64,000 nucleotides of DNA from Perilla frutescens. Its lineage: Eukaryota > Streptophyta > Magnoliopsida > Lamiales > Lamiaceae. The notes under the pieces are model-generated. The model made no database searches, had not been told where the DNA came from, and saw only the letters and a program-made list of their open reading frames with translations. Where the stretch lies: positions 47,228,183 to 47,292,182 of the forward strand of contig BRKX01000011.1 of assembly GCA_026008535.1 (NCBI GenBank). The letters are read 5' to 3'. Of the stretch, positions 1-12,991 are shown piece by piece; positions within the stretch are counted from its first letter, which is position 1; every line of letters starts with the position of its first letter. The position numbers and the translations under genes are program-made.

Positions 1-181
1 AAAAGTACTTTATCAAATAAAGTGATTCGAACAAATAAGTAAAAAAAAACCCCTAAATTTTATAAAATGAAATATTCACTTTAATATACATTAATACACA
101 CACAAAACGTTATATTGCAAAACCAGCAATTAGCATCAACAAGATTTGGATTAAGTTGGCTAACTTTGATTATACAATTTT
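1..181. other. AT-rich intergenic sequence
   Basis: No coding signal seen. The last 30 bases resemble the sequence just right of the long-TIR element (about 2138-2165), in the same orientation. Confidence 0.5.
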
Positions 182-2125
182 GAGAAAATTTCGATATTGG
201 TCCCATAGGACATGTCCTACTCCGATTTTGGTCCCATTCCTACCACTTTTGGTCCCAAATCACTTGAATTATCAATTTTGGTCCCGCCGTCACGGTTTCC
301 ATTAAAAAAATTATCGATTTTGGTCCCATTTTAGTATCAATTTTAGTCCCATACAAAAAAATTCCATATTTTTTTTTGCAAGTTAATTGGAGGCAAGATT
401 GAACTGATCTGTATAATTATTGCACCAAACTAACTATTTATCCCACCCCTATTTAAAATGTTCTAATTACAATTACATCACCACATTTTAATTTTCTGCA
501 ATTAAAAAACGTCCTCAACTTTTTAGCTGTAAAATGGCATAATCATTTCAACAGTACAGATTAGATGTGTTTCACAAAAAGGAAAAGAAAACTAGCTAGG
601 AAGATTTTAATTATTAAAAATTAAACCATGTGTTGGTGCAATTGTAACATTTTGCAAATAGGTAAAAGATATGACAAACACACACACACACACACACACA
701 CACAGGGAAAATGTTAGGTTAAAATCAATCCCGGTGTAGGAATTAGGACAACATCTCACATCACACAATCCTCAAAAATTAAAGGTACATATTTGAATAA
801 AAGAGTGGTGGCAATTCTGTAATATTTGAAAAGTTTTTCGTGTGAGAATATTAACGTAATTTCATAATTCTTATAAAAATCACGAAGAATTTTATAACAG
901 ATCGTCGTCATGCTAACGAAATATTATCATCACCCTAATGAAGCATTATCGTTATGCTAATTGAATGGAAGAAACCCTATTTGGATGAAATATTAAATTC
1001 AAAAAAAAAAAGAAATCATAATTGAGATGAAAAAAATCATAATTGAGATTAAATAAACCTAATAAATTTGTACAACGCTAGCATTATGATAATTCTTCAT
1101 TAACATAGTGAATTCATTGTGTTAGCATATGACAAATGTTTCGTTAGCAAACGTTATCATATATTATCATAATGCTGACAAAATATTATTATAAGCTAGC
1201 GAAAGCTTTTATAACTTGGGTATGCGTAAAAATTTATCTTTTATTTTTTTGTCCATATTGTTTCATCTAAACATAGTCTTTCGACATCTTAAATGAAAGA
1301 AAACGAAGAAAACTTTAATTTGATATATTTTTTGTGTGCATTTGATTAAAAAACGAACAAGTTATGGTCGTTTAAAGTTTTTAACATTTTTTTAAATTGC
1401 TTTATTTTTTGTTCTATTATTTACAAAATTACTACCGTATTTTTCATTAAACCTCAACCATTAGATCAATACATTGGATGGTGGAGATGTTGAGATGCAA
1501 TTCTATTAGCAATATGCAATATTTAATGTTCATTATTCAATTAATAATTGAATAATAAAAATATTAAAAATAATATAAAATAATAAAAAATACATAAAAT
1601 AATAAATAAATTAAAAATTATAAAATAAAATAAATCTGAAAAGTAAAAATATTAAAAAAATAAATAATATTAAAAAGATTAAACCAAAATCAAGAAATAC
1701 CAAAATTTACCATAGTGGTCTTGAACGTTCCATGCTAGTCTAGAACAATAAAAAAAATTACACTTTGACTCTTAAAGTTACATAATATGTTTTGGTGCCT
1801 ATACTATATGAAATTTCTTTCATCCCTAAGTCTCTTAAATAGGGGTGTGCAAATAGTTAGTTTGGTGCAATAATTATATCCAAATCATTTCAATTTTGCC
1901 TCCAATTAACTTGTAAAAATTTTTTAGAATTTTTTTGTTTGGAACCAAAATTGATAATCCCGTTAACCCGTCAAACATACGTCTAAATCGTAGGATCAAA
2001 ATTGATAGTCCATGTCCTATGGGACCAAATTTGATATCAATTTCTGAAATAGGACCAATTATAGTAGGGATGAGACCAAAATTGGACTAGGACATATCCT
2101 GTGAGACCAATATCGAATTTTTCTC
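182..2125. mobile_element. Non-autonomous DNA transposon with long (~270 bp) terminal inverted repeats
   Basis: The two ends are imperfect inverted repeats. The left arm (about 182-458) carries repeated 'ttggtccca' blocks, and the right arm (about 1838-2125) reads as their reverse complement, including 'gtcctatgggacca' and the inner part 'cctccaattaacttg' / 'aataggggtg'. About 1.4 kb of AT-rich sequence without an ORF lies between, including a (CA)n tract. Long TIRs with no coding capacity fit a Mutator-like or similar non-autonomous element. I could not find a clean short target duplication, so the outer limits are approximate and the superfamily is inferred. Confidence 0.6.
679..704. repeat. 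(CA)n microsatellite
   Basis: About 13 uninterrupted CA units inside the long-TIR element. Confidence 0.9.
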
Positions 2126-2160
2126 TACAAGTTTTAGATAAGCTGGCTCACTTTGCTAAG

Positions 2161-2224
<64 letters not shown>

Positions 2225-2260
2225 CTCTACAAGTTTTAGATAAGCTGGCTCACTTTGCTA

Positions 2261-2301
<41 letters not shown>
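2119..2301. repeat. 44-bp direct duplication separated and followed by (TA)n tracts
   Basis: A segment of about 44 bp beginning 'ttctctacaagttttagata' occurs at about 2121-2163 and again at 2221-2265. Each copy is followed by a long (TA)n run (about 2165-2220 and 2266-2301). The arrangement looks like slippage or unequal exchange between the TA tracts. Any reading frame here is only Tyr-Ile repeats from the microsatellite. Confidence 0.85.
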
Positions 2302-2304
<3 letters not shown>

Positions 2305-2465
2305 ATTTTATTTTCCTTTTTTGAGGGAAACAAGTTTTAAATAAAGGTATCACACCTAAACGTTTATTTAGCAAAACTTGTTTTTATATACTATTCACTA
2401 AATATACACCATCTAACACACACACACACACACTATCTGCTAATATTTAATATAACTTTCATGTA
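2302..2465. other. AT-rich spacer
   Basis: Holds only a short (AC)n tract near 2420-2431; nothing else recognised. Confidence 0.5.
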
Positions 2466-2550
2466 CAGTAAAACCTCTATACAGTAATATCATCGAGATT
2501 AGAGAAAAATATTACTATAAAGAGGTTTACAATAAAAATTATATTTTTTA
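2466..2550 (+). mobile_element. Emigrant/Lemi1-like (pogo family) MITE terminus, partial
   Basis: The sequence 'cagtaaaacctctatacagt' preceded by TA matches, from memory, the terminal inverted repeat of plant Emigrant/Lemi1 elements, which insert at TA. A further sub-terminal 'actataaagaggttta' follows. I did not find the opposite terminus, so this is a fragment or a strongly decayed copy. Confidence 0.5.
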
Positions 2551-2754
2551 AAAAAAACTAATATACATTATACACCACTTAAAAATGTATCTCTTCATAT
2601 TTTAAAACACGTGAATTTAAAAGATAAATAAGATTCAAGATTTTTTCCCTAAAAAACAAAAAGATTCATGAATTTTAAAAAGTCAAATGTAAGTAGATCA
2701 TTCATGTACATTGTGTGTGCATGTTAAATTTACAGGATTCATTCATATACTATT

Positions 2755-4535
2755 TGTTGGGATCGTATACGTAAACGCAGCGGAAAATAAAAATTTATAA
2801 AATATGAAATAACAATTATTTCATAACACACGTATCATCGGATTCACGTTAATATGATGGATTATAAAATGATCATATCATTTTATATATTTAATTATAA
2901 ACACACTTTTTCGCAATCCGGTTGATGAAGAGTGTGTAGCAATCGATTTCTTGTCTACTCGTAGAGATCCAAACGTATCTCCTCTATCAAGTCCACACGA
3001 TTGGAACGTATCTCATGTATCAATTTCGCTAGTAATCGATATATGGAGAAAATATGCTTAGTGTAAAAATGAAGATCAAGAGATTAAACATCTATGGAGA
3101 AAATGATAAGATATATCATTCTTCCATCCATGATCGTGTGATTAATTAACACCATAAAACCAATTCAATTGGTAATTGAGTTCCCCATTAATCACTATTT
3201 AATCTCATTAAAGTCTCTTTAACCTTTTTTATTCTTAATCCACGTTAATTCTACAAAAGAAATAGAACTAACATTTTACACTATATATAAATTAATCTAA
3301 TTAACTTTATATATATATATATATATATTAAATTAATTCAATTAATTTAATCCATATTTTGAATTAGACTTTTAATCCAATTAATTCCAATTAAACATTT
3401 TAATTGATTATTTGATTTAACTAATTAAATCAAAAATAGTCTCAATTAATTAATATCATTAATTAATTGGATTCAACAATTGAATCAATTCAACCGATAC
3501 AATTCTAATCTATTTGTGTAACCCTCTTAGGTTCACAACTAGTACTAGTAGTAGGCTCGTAACATTTACAATTTAACGAATAAAATATTATTCTATTAAT
3601 TTATCCAATAAATTAATATACTCAAAATTAACTCTTTAATTTCGATAACCTACAAATCATGGGAACATCTAGCAAGTAGCATGATCACCTAGCACTAGAT
3701 GAAATAGCGAGTAAACCTATTTAATTACAAATCATCATACACGTACGGTCCTTCTATTATCTAACCTCCCGATTGGATCTTGAGTTATGGAATAATACGA
3801 AAAACTCAATTAATCCAATATTTACATTTTAATTTCCATTCAATCAATTCTTTAATGAATCATATTCATCACGCCTTGGCCAATGTCTTCTGAATCATGA
3901 ATCATGAAAATTAATTGGAAGATTCTCTCGACAATCGAGTAATAGATCCTTTATTGACCACTCCATTAATCTCCATATTAATTAATATAACATCCAACAT
4001 AATCTCGTTACGATTGTCATGCAATCAGAGACTATATCAAAATAGATATAATTAATACAAGATTACTATGGTGTCTCAAGTCAAATGACTAACCGTGTAC
4101 TATTGTAATTTAGAAATTCATATTTTCGATAAATTCCATTTAAGAATTTCTAATGGGTTTGTTCAGTGAACTTGTTCTCTAACAAGCACTCACGTATATA
4201 CATTTACGTCACCACACTAATGTCAATGGAATTTAACATTCTCATCTTATGAGTGTGTATCATACGCGCGAGTTAAACTGTTCAATATCCCATCTTGATC
4301 AGTTATATAACTCGGAACTAATTTAAGATCTAAGTATAAGAAACATATTCCATAATCATCATCAAATGCATGACCATATTTCGTGACTTATTAAGATCTA
4401 GGGATTTTATCACATGCATGTATAGTTAACACATGAGATAAATAAAATGTCTCGATATAATATAATCCATTACAATAAATAATAAAAAGAGTATAAATAA
4501 CCAATCTAATTGGTGCAACGGGTGCTACTCTTGCA
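2755..4535. mobile_element. Solo LTR (1781 bp) with 5-bp target duplication
   Basis: The block begins TGTTGGGATCG and ends CTCTTGCA, giving canonical TG...CA ends. It is flanked by an identical CTATT at 2750-2754 and 4536-4540. No PBS, PPT, gag or pol follows either end, so this is a solo LTR left by LTR-LTR recombination. The start and length suggest a copia LTR, but no internal region is present to prove it. Contains a (TA)n run near 3309-3328. Confidence 0.75.
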
Positions 4536-4540
4536 CTATT

Positions 4541-5469
4541 GCGAGTTTGGATGGATTTTTTGGGTTGATTTGGGTCCTATTTGACCCGTCTAACGCAAGA
4601 GACCTGTTATACGTTCTTATACATGTTTTTGTCTTTATGAAATATTTAACCATTTATAAACTGTTAAAATTTATTGAATAATTTTTTAAAATTAGATGTT
4701 ACGAGCTTATGTGTTAAAAAGAAAAGAAAAGAATAAAGTAAGGGTCCATTTGGTCAATAAGAAAATAAAATTATCAGGAAATATAATTTGAAATAATAAT
4801 ATTGACAATGATAACGTGTTGTGATTTATGTGATTGCTGATAGTATGGCGGGGCAACATAAAATTATGTAGTATTAAGAAAAAATTGTAATTATATAGTG
4901 ATGTGAAATTATTAGCAATGTTTAAAAATAAAATCTAAGTAATGAAGCATTAATTGGAGGAGTGCAGAGCAATGACGTCAATATCACGAGCAATATAATG
5001 ATATGAAATATGAATGGAGTGTAAGTTAGAACCCCGGCGGCTGCGGAGTGTAGTCCAAAATCATGGGGGTCAATGAGAGAATATAAATTTAGAAAAAAAT
5101 AAATATGTGGAAATTAAAAATGGATAAGCATGAGATGGAGTTTATTGAATGGGACCTATGGTTGGTGACCAAATAGATATGAAAATAACCACAAACCTCG
5201 AATATGATCAATATGGCCATCTTGTAAATGTGCATATACGCATCTCAGCCGCCTCCCACTAATCACACATTCTGCCACACCATCAAAATCTAATTGCACC
5301 ATCACAAAAAAACAAATAACTTTATTTATTTGAGATATTTTCTTTTTATTCAAAAGTATAAAGACTTCCAATGTCTCGATCAAATAAATTTCAGTGTTAA
5401 ATGATATAAATTTAACATGAATTCACATGCTTGTATGATGTATAAATACATGTCTGGAATATACATCAC
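4541..5469. other. Intergenic sequence without recognised genes
   Basis: AT-rich. A 75-codon open frame on the minus strand (5156-5383) has no recognisable domain and is not called as a gene. Confidence 0.5.
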
Positions 5470-5472
5470 TTA

Positions 5473-6316
5473 GGTCCGTTTAGTTCGAATGATGGGATAA
5501 ATAAGATTGATAGGATAAAGTAAGATTGCATTGTTTGGATAAAAATAATTTTATTTTTGGATTGCTTAATTACAATTTTAATGGTTTAGGATAAATTGAC
5601 AATATTTTATTTGAATTAAATGATTAGGATTAAAATGTTATGAAATACCTGAATTGCCCTTCATATAATATATTCATTTATAATTATTAAAGTTGTATTT
5701 TTCTATTAAAAAATGCTTGAAATTATGAAATTGAAAATAATTGATACACAAAAATTATTTACTAAACATTGGGAAATAATGACAAAAATAATTAATCAAA
5801 TTAGAGTATCTCTCACATGCAATGTATAGATGTGATATGTATAATTTTATTTCTTAGAAATTATAATTATGAAAAATTTAATAAAAATATTTCAACAAAA
5901 TAAAATTAATTTATAACTTTCTGAATTATATAAAATTTTGAATTATTTTCAATTTTTTTAATAATAACATACCTTTGTGTTCACTATTAATTTGATGCGG
6001 CATAAATTAAATTAGAATATCTCATGTGCTATGCACAAATGTGATATGTATAATTTTATTTGTAAGAAATTATAATTATTAAAAAAATAAAAATTATTAC
6101 AACAAAATAAAAAAATATTTCTAATAAGATTATATTAGTAATTTTACAAATACATGGGAATTGATAGGGGTGATGAACAATCACTCAATTGAGTGATTGG
6201 AGTCCGGACCCGTTATCAATCCCGAACTTCAATCCTTCAAACCAAACAAATAATAAGAGGGGATAATTTTATCAACCCCATCTAAACTACCCTAATCAAC
6301 CAAACAAAATACGCCC
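5473..6316. mobile_element. PIF/Harbinger-type non-autonomous element (844 bp)
   Basis: The left end starts 'ggtccgtttagttcg'. The right end reads, reverse complemented, 'gggcgtattttgtttggttg', an imperfect TIR. TTA is present on both sides (5470-5472 and 6317-6319), the 3-bp target duplication expected of Tourist-like elements. No ORF. Internally, a segment of about 110 bp is directly repeated (about 5798-5910 and 6007-6118). Confidence 0.7.
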
Positions 6317-6319
6317 TTA

Positions 6320-6629
6320 ATGTATAGCTATATCTTTGGCTTTCTAAATATACAATCAATACACAAATCTCGTCCAAAAAATTTAAAATTATATGTATTC
6401 GGATGCATTCGAAAAGGCCGTTTGACTTAGGAAGGGGTCGTCAATTTAATAGTTTTAATTTGCCATGTGAATTGGGGAATGGGGTATCTTGATAAGTATG
6501 TTTTAGCTTTAGTTACAATGTGGGGTATTTCATTTTATTTAATATCAAAGTGTCCCAATTTATGATTAATAGAGATTTGCTCTAATTGTCTTTCCCTACC
6601 ATGCTATTAGCAAGATCTTGAAAAAATAA
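6320..6629. other. Intergenic spacer
   Basis: No gene or repeat recognised. Confidence 0.5.
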
Positions 6630-6992
6630 GACAATGTTTGGTATATTGGTACGGATATATCCACATTAATAAAATTTAGATTGCTTTGAAAGATAAGTGC
6701 GTATTAGCTATTTTAATTGTGTGTTTGGTTATTAAGATAAATATACTAGATTACTTCACACATCTGTTTGGTACATTGTTTTATTTGGTAGAGTGAGAGG
6801 GGCGTTGGATACCTTGTCTAGAAACTGTAACCGAGGGGGGCGTCGGATATATTATCCAGCCGAATCAATAAATTATACCCCGGGCCTCGCGTTAGGACCG
6901 GGCCTCACGTGAACAAGCAATGGCTACCAAACACACGGTTCTTGCTGGATACCTTTATTAATATGTCTTTATCCAACCTACCAAACATTGCC
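6630..6992. mobile_element. PIF/Harbinger-type MITE (363 bp)
   Basis: The left end 'gacaatgtttggtatattgg' and the reverse complement of the right end 'ggcaatgtttggtaggttgg' form a TIR. It is flanked by TAA at 6627-6629 and 6993-6995. The central part is GC-rich ('ccgggcctcgcg' near 6883) and non-coding. Confidence 0.7.
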
Positions 6993-6995
6993 TAA

Positions 6996-7540
6996 ATGTA
7001 TAGTAATTAATAACACATTTGCCTAAAGCTAGCAATAGTAGTCATGCTTTAAGTTTATTTATTATGATGAAAATGTTTCACAAAGTCTAGTGCTCCATCT
7101 ATCGGTGGTTATGTTATATTTGTTGGAGTGTCTTGAAAAAATCATGATGTTGTGTTGCACAGACTTTTCACGGTATATATTATGTTTGGATTATGTAATT
7201 TTTTTTCTTTGGACTTATTTTCCAAGCCTAATTTTTGTTGAGTTTCAATGTCATCTAAATTTAGCCCTTACTTTCTAATTTGTAATATGAACATAATAAT
7301 ATATTTCTGATCTGTGGACGTAGCTATCACAATGTTAGCGAATCTTGTAAATTTGTGTATTTCTCGATTCTTGTTATAACAAGATTCATACATGTGGAAT
7401 TATATACGACTCTATGATGAATATATGTTGTACTTGTTGCGAACGTACGGAACATTATATTAATAAGATTAATTAAATTATAAATAACTACATATTAACA
7501 ACATCAATCAAAGTGAATTAGGCTACTTCTACTAAGATTA
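6996..7540. other. Intergenic spacer
   Basis: A 62-codon open frame at 7090-7278 is hydrophobic by base composition only; no gene recognised. Confidence 0.5.
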
Positions 7541-7545
7541 GTAAC

Positions 7546-8471
7546 TGAAAAACGATAATCCGTGCTCTTAACGTATTAAATCAATACTGCTTGTAAACTG
7601 TTCTACGATATGTGCGGGACATATTTAAGAACATAAAATATAAAGCAGTAAAATACGCACGATATTGATAACCCAATTCGATTAACCAACCTACTCTGGG
7701 GGGACTACGCCCAAACTTGAAGATTCGACTGTTACTCCTTCGTGTAGTGTATTAGGGTTCTTATACATACAGTCCCTTCTTATGTCGCCCGTTCTTCTCC
7801 ACGAACTCTTTCGCTAGGCAAAAGTTGTAAGATTCCCTTACAACCGTGACACTAGACTCCCTTTAGCCACCCACGACTTCAACTTACAATCTCTCCCGAG
7901 ATTGCATACAAAACGGATAAATAAACCCCTCTCGTGTTTCACTCAAAGACTAGTCTATCACGTTGAACTGTTTAGGAACAACTACTAGTAAAATACATGG
8001 GACACAAACGAAATTGACTCACAAATAAAATGCTAAGAGAGTTTAAAAAGTCATCCACCGATCTCACAATGAATCGGTCTTCATATAGCCTTCACTTCTC
8101 ACTTGTCGCCGATCCTCATGCGTCGTCAATATGGAAGTGAATTGTTGGTTTGTGATCTTCCCAAAAGTGTGTAGATACTTTCCTTGGATATGAGGGTTAT
8201 TAGCAGCTCGGTATCTACTCCACAAGGCAGTCAATCGAACATATCTTGCATTCCACAAACGGATCCGCGTAAGATCTTCTATATATGGAAACTGCCATAT
8301 AAAAGTGTCCCTGGTTCTGTCTGAGACATCAGAGGGAACAGTTTGCCAACTGTTCTTCTTTTCACGCACAACGGAATGAATAGCTTTAGGGACATACCCA
8401 AGCACACATTGTCGAACATATCTCGCCAACAAAACAACACGAACACTTAGTGCATAACTGTGGCACTAACA
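7546..8471 (-). repeat. 3' LTR of the copia element (926 bp)
   Basis: On the plus strand it starts TGAAAAACGATAATC and ends CTGTGGCACTAACA. It matches 15504-16441 along its length. The right copy has a short extra 'cactcaaaa' and its terminal CA is changed to TA. Confidence 0.9.
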
Positions 8472-8485
8472 ATCTCCCCCTTTGG
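8472..8485 (-). other. Polypurine tract
   Basis: Read on the minus strand, 'aaagggggagat' directly precedes the TGTTAGTGCC start of the 3' LTR, the usual place of the plus-strand primer. Confidence 0.8.
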
Positions 8486-8738
8486 CGTTTATGGTCGACA
8501 ATTATCAACTCAATCTGCACAACACTTGAATCAACTTCGCAGATCAAAATATATCAAAGCAGACGACATATTTAACAAACTGTCTGGGACAGTTCCAAAC
8601 ACACTCCCCCTGAGTCTGATCTGGAAGTGCCTTCAACATCATGAACATTGTTTTTCGCAGTCAAGACTGCATTATCAGGTGGACGCCCTCCTTTCTTCTT
8701 CTCCCCCTCAATTGTTGCCAAAAATGGTAAAAGAACCA

Positions 8739-11043
8739 TCAATGCAGGGAGACATTATCATCAGCAGGAGCAGCATCAGCATGGACAGCAGCGGTGGTGG
8801 AAGGTTGATCAGTACCAACAACATCAAAAGGCGAAGCAAGGCCAAGTGCCCGAGCTCGAAGATCAACCAGGAGAGACTCTAATTCCTGTTCTCGAGTCTT
8901 GAAAGTCCTGATGGACTTCTTCAGCATCTGCACTTCGCGCTCCAAAGACTTTATATGCCTATCAAAGAAAACATAAGTGACAGACAAAGCAGGAGCAGAT
9001 CTGTGAGGGACAGAAAGTGGTACAGTTCCAGAACCGCCAGCTTCTTCTCTGGCAGGAATATCATGGGCATGCTGGGAGGAAAACAGCTTCTGGCTGATTA
9101 TGAGCGGTAGTGCCTCAGGCTCATACACATCTTCTGCACACACCACATTGTGCACATCCATGATCAAGCTGAAAATCATTCCAGGAAAACCAATTGGTTG
9201 CTGACTCCGGGAAGACTCAGCATGGGCCACAACATGCTCAAATATAAGCTGGCCTAGGTTGAACTCCACTCGAGTTCCAACCTTAAACAACAACAACCAC
9301 AGAGGCTTCCCAATCATGGAGTTGTGAGCGTTGGGAATCTAATTTTAAACATCAATCTTGTGAATGGTAGAATACTTCACGCTCAAATCCGATGCTATCA
9401 AAGAATGGCCCGATGGCCAAGCACAACGACTACCTCCAGTCAACTCGGTAGCAACCTCATCCAACACAAACACGAGAACAGAAGCAACCACATGCTCACG
9501 ACCCAAATAAGAATTTATCACAGACGGGGAAAAGGGAATCCAATAACCCCGCACAAATACAGCAAAAGCATGCTCATCAGAAGTATCACGAATAGACTTA
9601 GATAAATTTGCATAGAACTCATGCACAACAGCAACAACATAAGATGGAGCAGTATAGGCAGATTTCTCTAACCTCAAATCATGTAAAATTTCAACGACTC
9701 CAGTACCCTCAACATCAGCCTTAAACAACTTACGCTCAGACACAAGAGAGCGACCAACAACCAACTTATACTGAATTTGGTGAAAGACATAGATAAACTT
9801 ACGCGAATCATATACTTCAGATTCGGAATCAGATCTGTTCGGGACAATTTCAGAGACATCCTCTGCTTCATCATCAGAGGGAGAAGGAGCTCTGGCTTGC
9901 TTCATCAGCGGGCGACGACGACCCGACACAAACCCCATCATCTGCTCAGACAAACTTCATGTAACACGGCGAGCAGGAACAATAGTAGGCTTTCTAGTCA
10001 GAGCTTTTTTTTCCAGAGGACTTCACCGATTTAGGGGCTTTGGACGAAGACCCCTTCTGTGCAGCAACCTTCTTAAACTTGGGGGTTTTAGAAAGAGGCC
10101 CCTACTTTGCAGCAACTTTCGCCAACACCGTTGATTTCAAATTGGCGATAGGCGTATCATCTCCATCATCAGACACCGGAGGGGTGACTGGAATATCTCT
10201 CAACTCTAACTTGCGTTTGGTCCTGCGAGTCTTGGAGGAGGTAGCCTTTCTACTTGGTTGAGGTGGAACAGAATCAGTCTCATGAACAGTAGAATCATCA
10301 TTCAAGAAGGAGATGTCAACATCTTCTTCGCCTTCCTCTTAGACAAGGGTTTCAATAGCAATATGGGGTGAACTTTCACCCAGCGGCACTTGAATAGTGA
10401 CTATAGGTGAGTCACTAACCAACGGAGCGACGACAAGAACAGACGGTTCTTGCACAAACTTCAGAGCATCAATTAATGCTACAAACTCCTCAATTGAGGC
10501 AGATACATCGTCTACGGCGGAGGCGATCAAGGCTTCAACCATTTCAGCATTCTCCAGATACGGCGATGGAGGATCCACGGAAACCCTAGAAGCGAGAGGA
10601 ACCACAAAATCTGTCTCAGACATAGATCCAACAACTGCTTCCACAGACGGTGCCACAGACAAAGGCACAGAAGTAGGGACATCTGGAACGGCTTCAGTTT
10701 GCTGTTCCGAGGCAGGGACAGAGGACCCAAATTGAGCAAACACCAACGGTTTTGATAGCTCGCCTAATTTCCACCACAGATCTTGTATAGATATTTTGGG
10801 CTTCTTGAATAGAGAGGGCTTCGAAGACTCAGATTTGTCTACCATTGATTTCAGAGAAGAAAGAGTCTTGAGAGCAGAGAATTCAAGAGAAAGGCTTGAG
10901 GAAAATTTTGAAAAATTTTGTTGCCTTAAAAATTTGAACAGTAGACTTATGCCCTTAATTAGAGAATTCAAAAAAGAAATTCCCATAACTGTCACGTCCC
11001 ATAAACAGCACCCTCTGCTCATTCGTGGGAAACAAGGATCCAC
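8739..11043 (-). pseudogene. Accessory ORF downstream of pol in the copia element (plant transposon-protein / ORF1-like domain), broken
   Basis: This sense-orientation coding region lies between RNase H and the 3' LTR. It now reads as four open pieces in different frames: 10339-11043 (234 aa), 10102-10305 (67 aa), 9345-9953 (202 aa) and 8739-9317 (192 aa). The first is acidic and rich in Ser, Pro and Val with repeated SVP motifs. The second is Lys/Arg-rich (TSKTRRTKRKLELRD). The third and fourth carry a globular domain with VVHEFYANL, VRGYWIPFSPSVINSYLG and PLWLLLFKVGTRVEFNLGQL. The last piece ends in a probable coiled coil (SLEREVQMLKKSIRTFKTRE). The globular pattern fits the family annotated as putative plant transposon protein and resembles the 3' ORF of the Athila-like element at 49335-51266. 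Sireviruses often carry an env-like ORF here; I see no signal peptide or clear membrane anchor, so env function is not supported. Confidence 0.7.
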
Positions 11044-11200
11044 TAGCCGTTGAGAAAAAACTGTTCAAACTGTCCCAACATCTGTCTGAGACAAACTTCA
11101 GCACACACACTGCATCGACTACACCAGTTTGGTCATTTTTATTCTCTGTACATACATCACTGACCAAGACCGTACAGAGAGACTTTTCAAGAGGAGAAGT

Positions 11201-12946
11201 TCAGAAAATACATAGACCCAGAGAGGATCTAAGTGTTTCAAACCTTACACTATCAAGTGCCTTCATAAAGATATTCTCAAGTTGGGCTTCAGTTCCCACA
11301 TACTCAATCACAAGTGAACCATCTCCAACAAGTTCATGAATGAAGTGGTGATGAATATCTGTGTGTTTCATGCGTGAGTGCTGTACATGATTCTTCAAAA
11401 TATTTATTGTACTCATGTTGTCACAGTATATGGTAAGGACAGATTGTGGCACACCATAGTCAAGCAACATTTGCTTCATCCAAAGAAGTTGAGTACAACA
11501 ACTTCCAGCCACAATATATTCGGCTTCAGCAGTAGATAAATAGATCAAATTCTATTTCTTACAAAACCACGAAACCATGTTGTTTCCAAGGAAGAAACAT
11601 CCTCCTGAAGTACTCTTCCGATCTTCAGTACAACCAGCCCAATCTGCATCGCAAAATCCCACCAAACTAGGGTTTGTATCATAGGAAAACTAAAGACCTA
11701 ACTCAATAGTACCCTTTATGTACTTGATTATGTTCTTGACAGATTTCAGATGACTTTCTTTGGGATCAGATTGGTACCGAGCACCAACTCCCACACTGTA
11801 GCAAATGTCTGGCCTACTTGCTGTAAGATAGAACGGACTGCCAATCATACTCCGGTACAAGGTTTGCTCAATTGACACACCATCTTCATCTTTTGACATC
11901 TTCAAAGATGTTCCCATCGGTGTTCTTTTTGGGCTGCAACTATCCTTGCCAAACTTACTAATCAAGTTCCTCGCATACTTTGTTTAAGATACAAAGGTTC
12001 CATCATCCTTTTGCTTCACTTCAAGCCCCAGAAAGTAGGTTAGTTCACCTACAAGACTCATCTCGAATTCTGAAGTCATGTCCTCCACAAATTCATCCAC
12101 CATTCTGTTTGAGACAGATTCGATGACAATATCATCGACATAAATCTGGACGATGATTACATCAAATTTTTCTCTCTTGATAAAGAGAGTTCTATCAGCT
12201 CCACCATGAACGTATCCTTTCTCCAGAAGAAACTTGGTTAGCCGTTCATACCAAGCTCGAGGAGCTTGTTTGAGGTCGTAGAGGGTCTTCTTCAGTTTGT
12301 ACACATACTCCAGATGGTGAGGGTCTTCAAAGCCTTTGGGTTGGCTAACAAATACATCTCCAGATAAGTACTAATTCAAGAAGGCACTCTTCACTTCTAT
12401 TTGGAATAATTTGAAATTCATCCAAGCAGCCATGGCAAGGAGCAAACGCACCGATTCAAGATGAGTAACTAGAGCAAAAGTCTCATCGAAATCCACAATT
12501 TCAATTCTTTCAAATTGCAAGAGTTCTTCTTGCATGGCCTGAATCCATCGGTCATCTTGCAATGCCTCCTTAACATTCTTGGGCTCCATAGTTGAGGTGT
12601 AACACACATTGGCTATCAATTCATGATAGTTCTTTCGAACACCTCTTGTTCAAACTCCTTCACTCATATCACTGATGATATCTGATGTAGAGTGGTTATT
12701 CTGAACACCTTTCGAAGGATTGTAAATATCTAGTTTCTCACTTCTTACTTCTGCAGGAACACTGTGTTCTGAACTGTCTGGAACAGATACTGGAACATGG
12801 ATAGCAACATCAACGCTTTCTTCATCAATCTGGGCAGCAGATTCTTCCAGATCATCAGCAACAATATTAATGGACTCCAACACAGTCTTAGTCCTTTTGT
12901 TGAAAACATGATAGGCCCGACTATTCCTCGAGTACCCAAGAAACAC
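11201..12946 (-). pseudogene. pol: copia pol, linker + reverse transcriptase + RNase H (broken)
   Basis: Minus-strand pieces in order. 12650-12946 is the post-integrase linker starting FLGYSRNSRAYHVFN. 12371-12619 is the RT N-terminus, ending FQIEVKSAFLN. 11984-12304 holds the RT palm with YVDD and the LKQAPRAWYERL motif. 11690-11965 is the connection (SRPDICYSVGV). 11201-11548 is RNase H (STAEAEYIVAGSC, IYCDNMSTINILKN, RMKHTDIHHHFIHE). The YVDD catalytic motif is intact. The first catalytic Asp, normally in an xDVKxAFL motif, appears as Glu (IEVKSAFL). Frame changes and stops separate the pieces, so no functional polyprotein can be made. Confidence 0.88.
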
Positions 12947-12991
12947 ACATTCATCTCCTTTGGCATCAAACTTGCCAAGCTGTTCTCGGTC

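Noticed and set aside
2101..2340. 79-codon ORF
   Set aside because: Tyr-Ile repeats from the (TA)n tract.
5156..5383. 75-codon minus-strand ORF
   Set aside because: No recognised domain, no codon bias or context support.
7090..7278. 62-codon ORF, hydrophobic
   Set aside because: Isolated, compositional; no start context or homologue recognised.
8064..8432. 122-codon minus-strand ORF in the copia LTR
   Set aside because: Partly repeated in the other LTR (16205-16402); no domain, LTR sequence.
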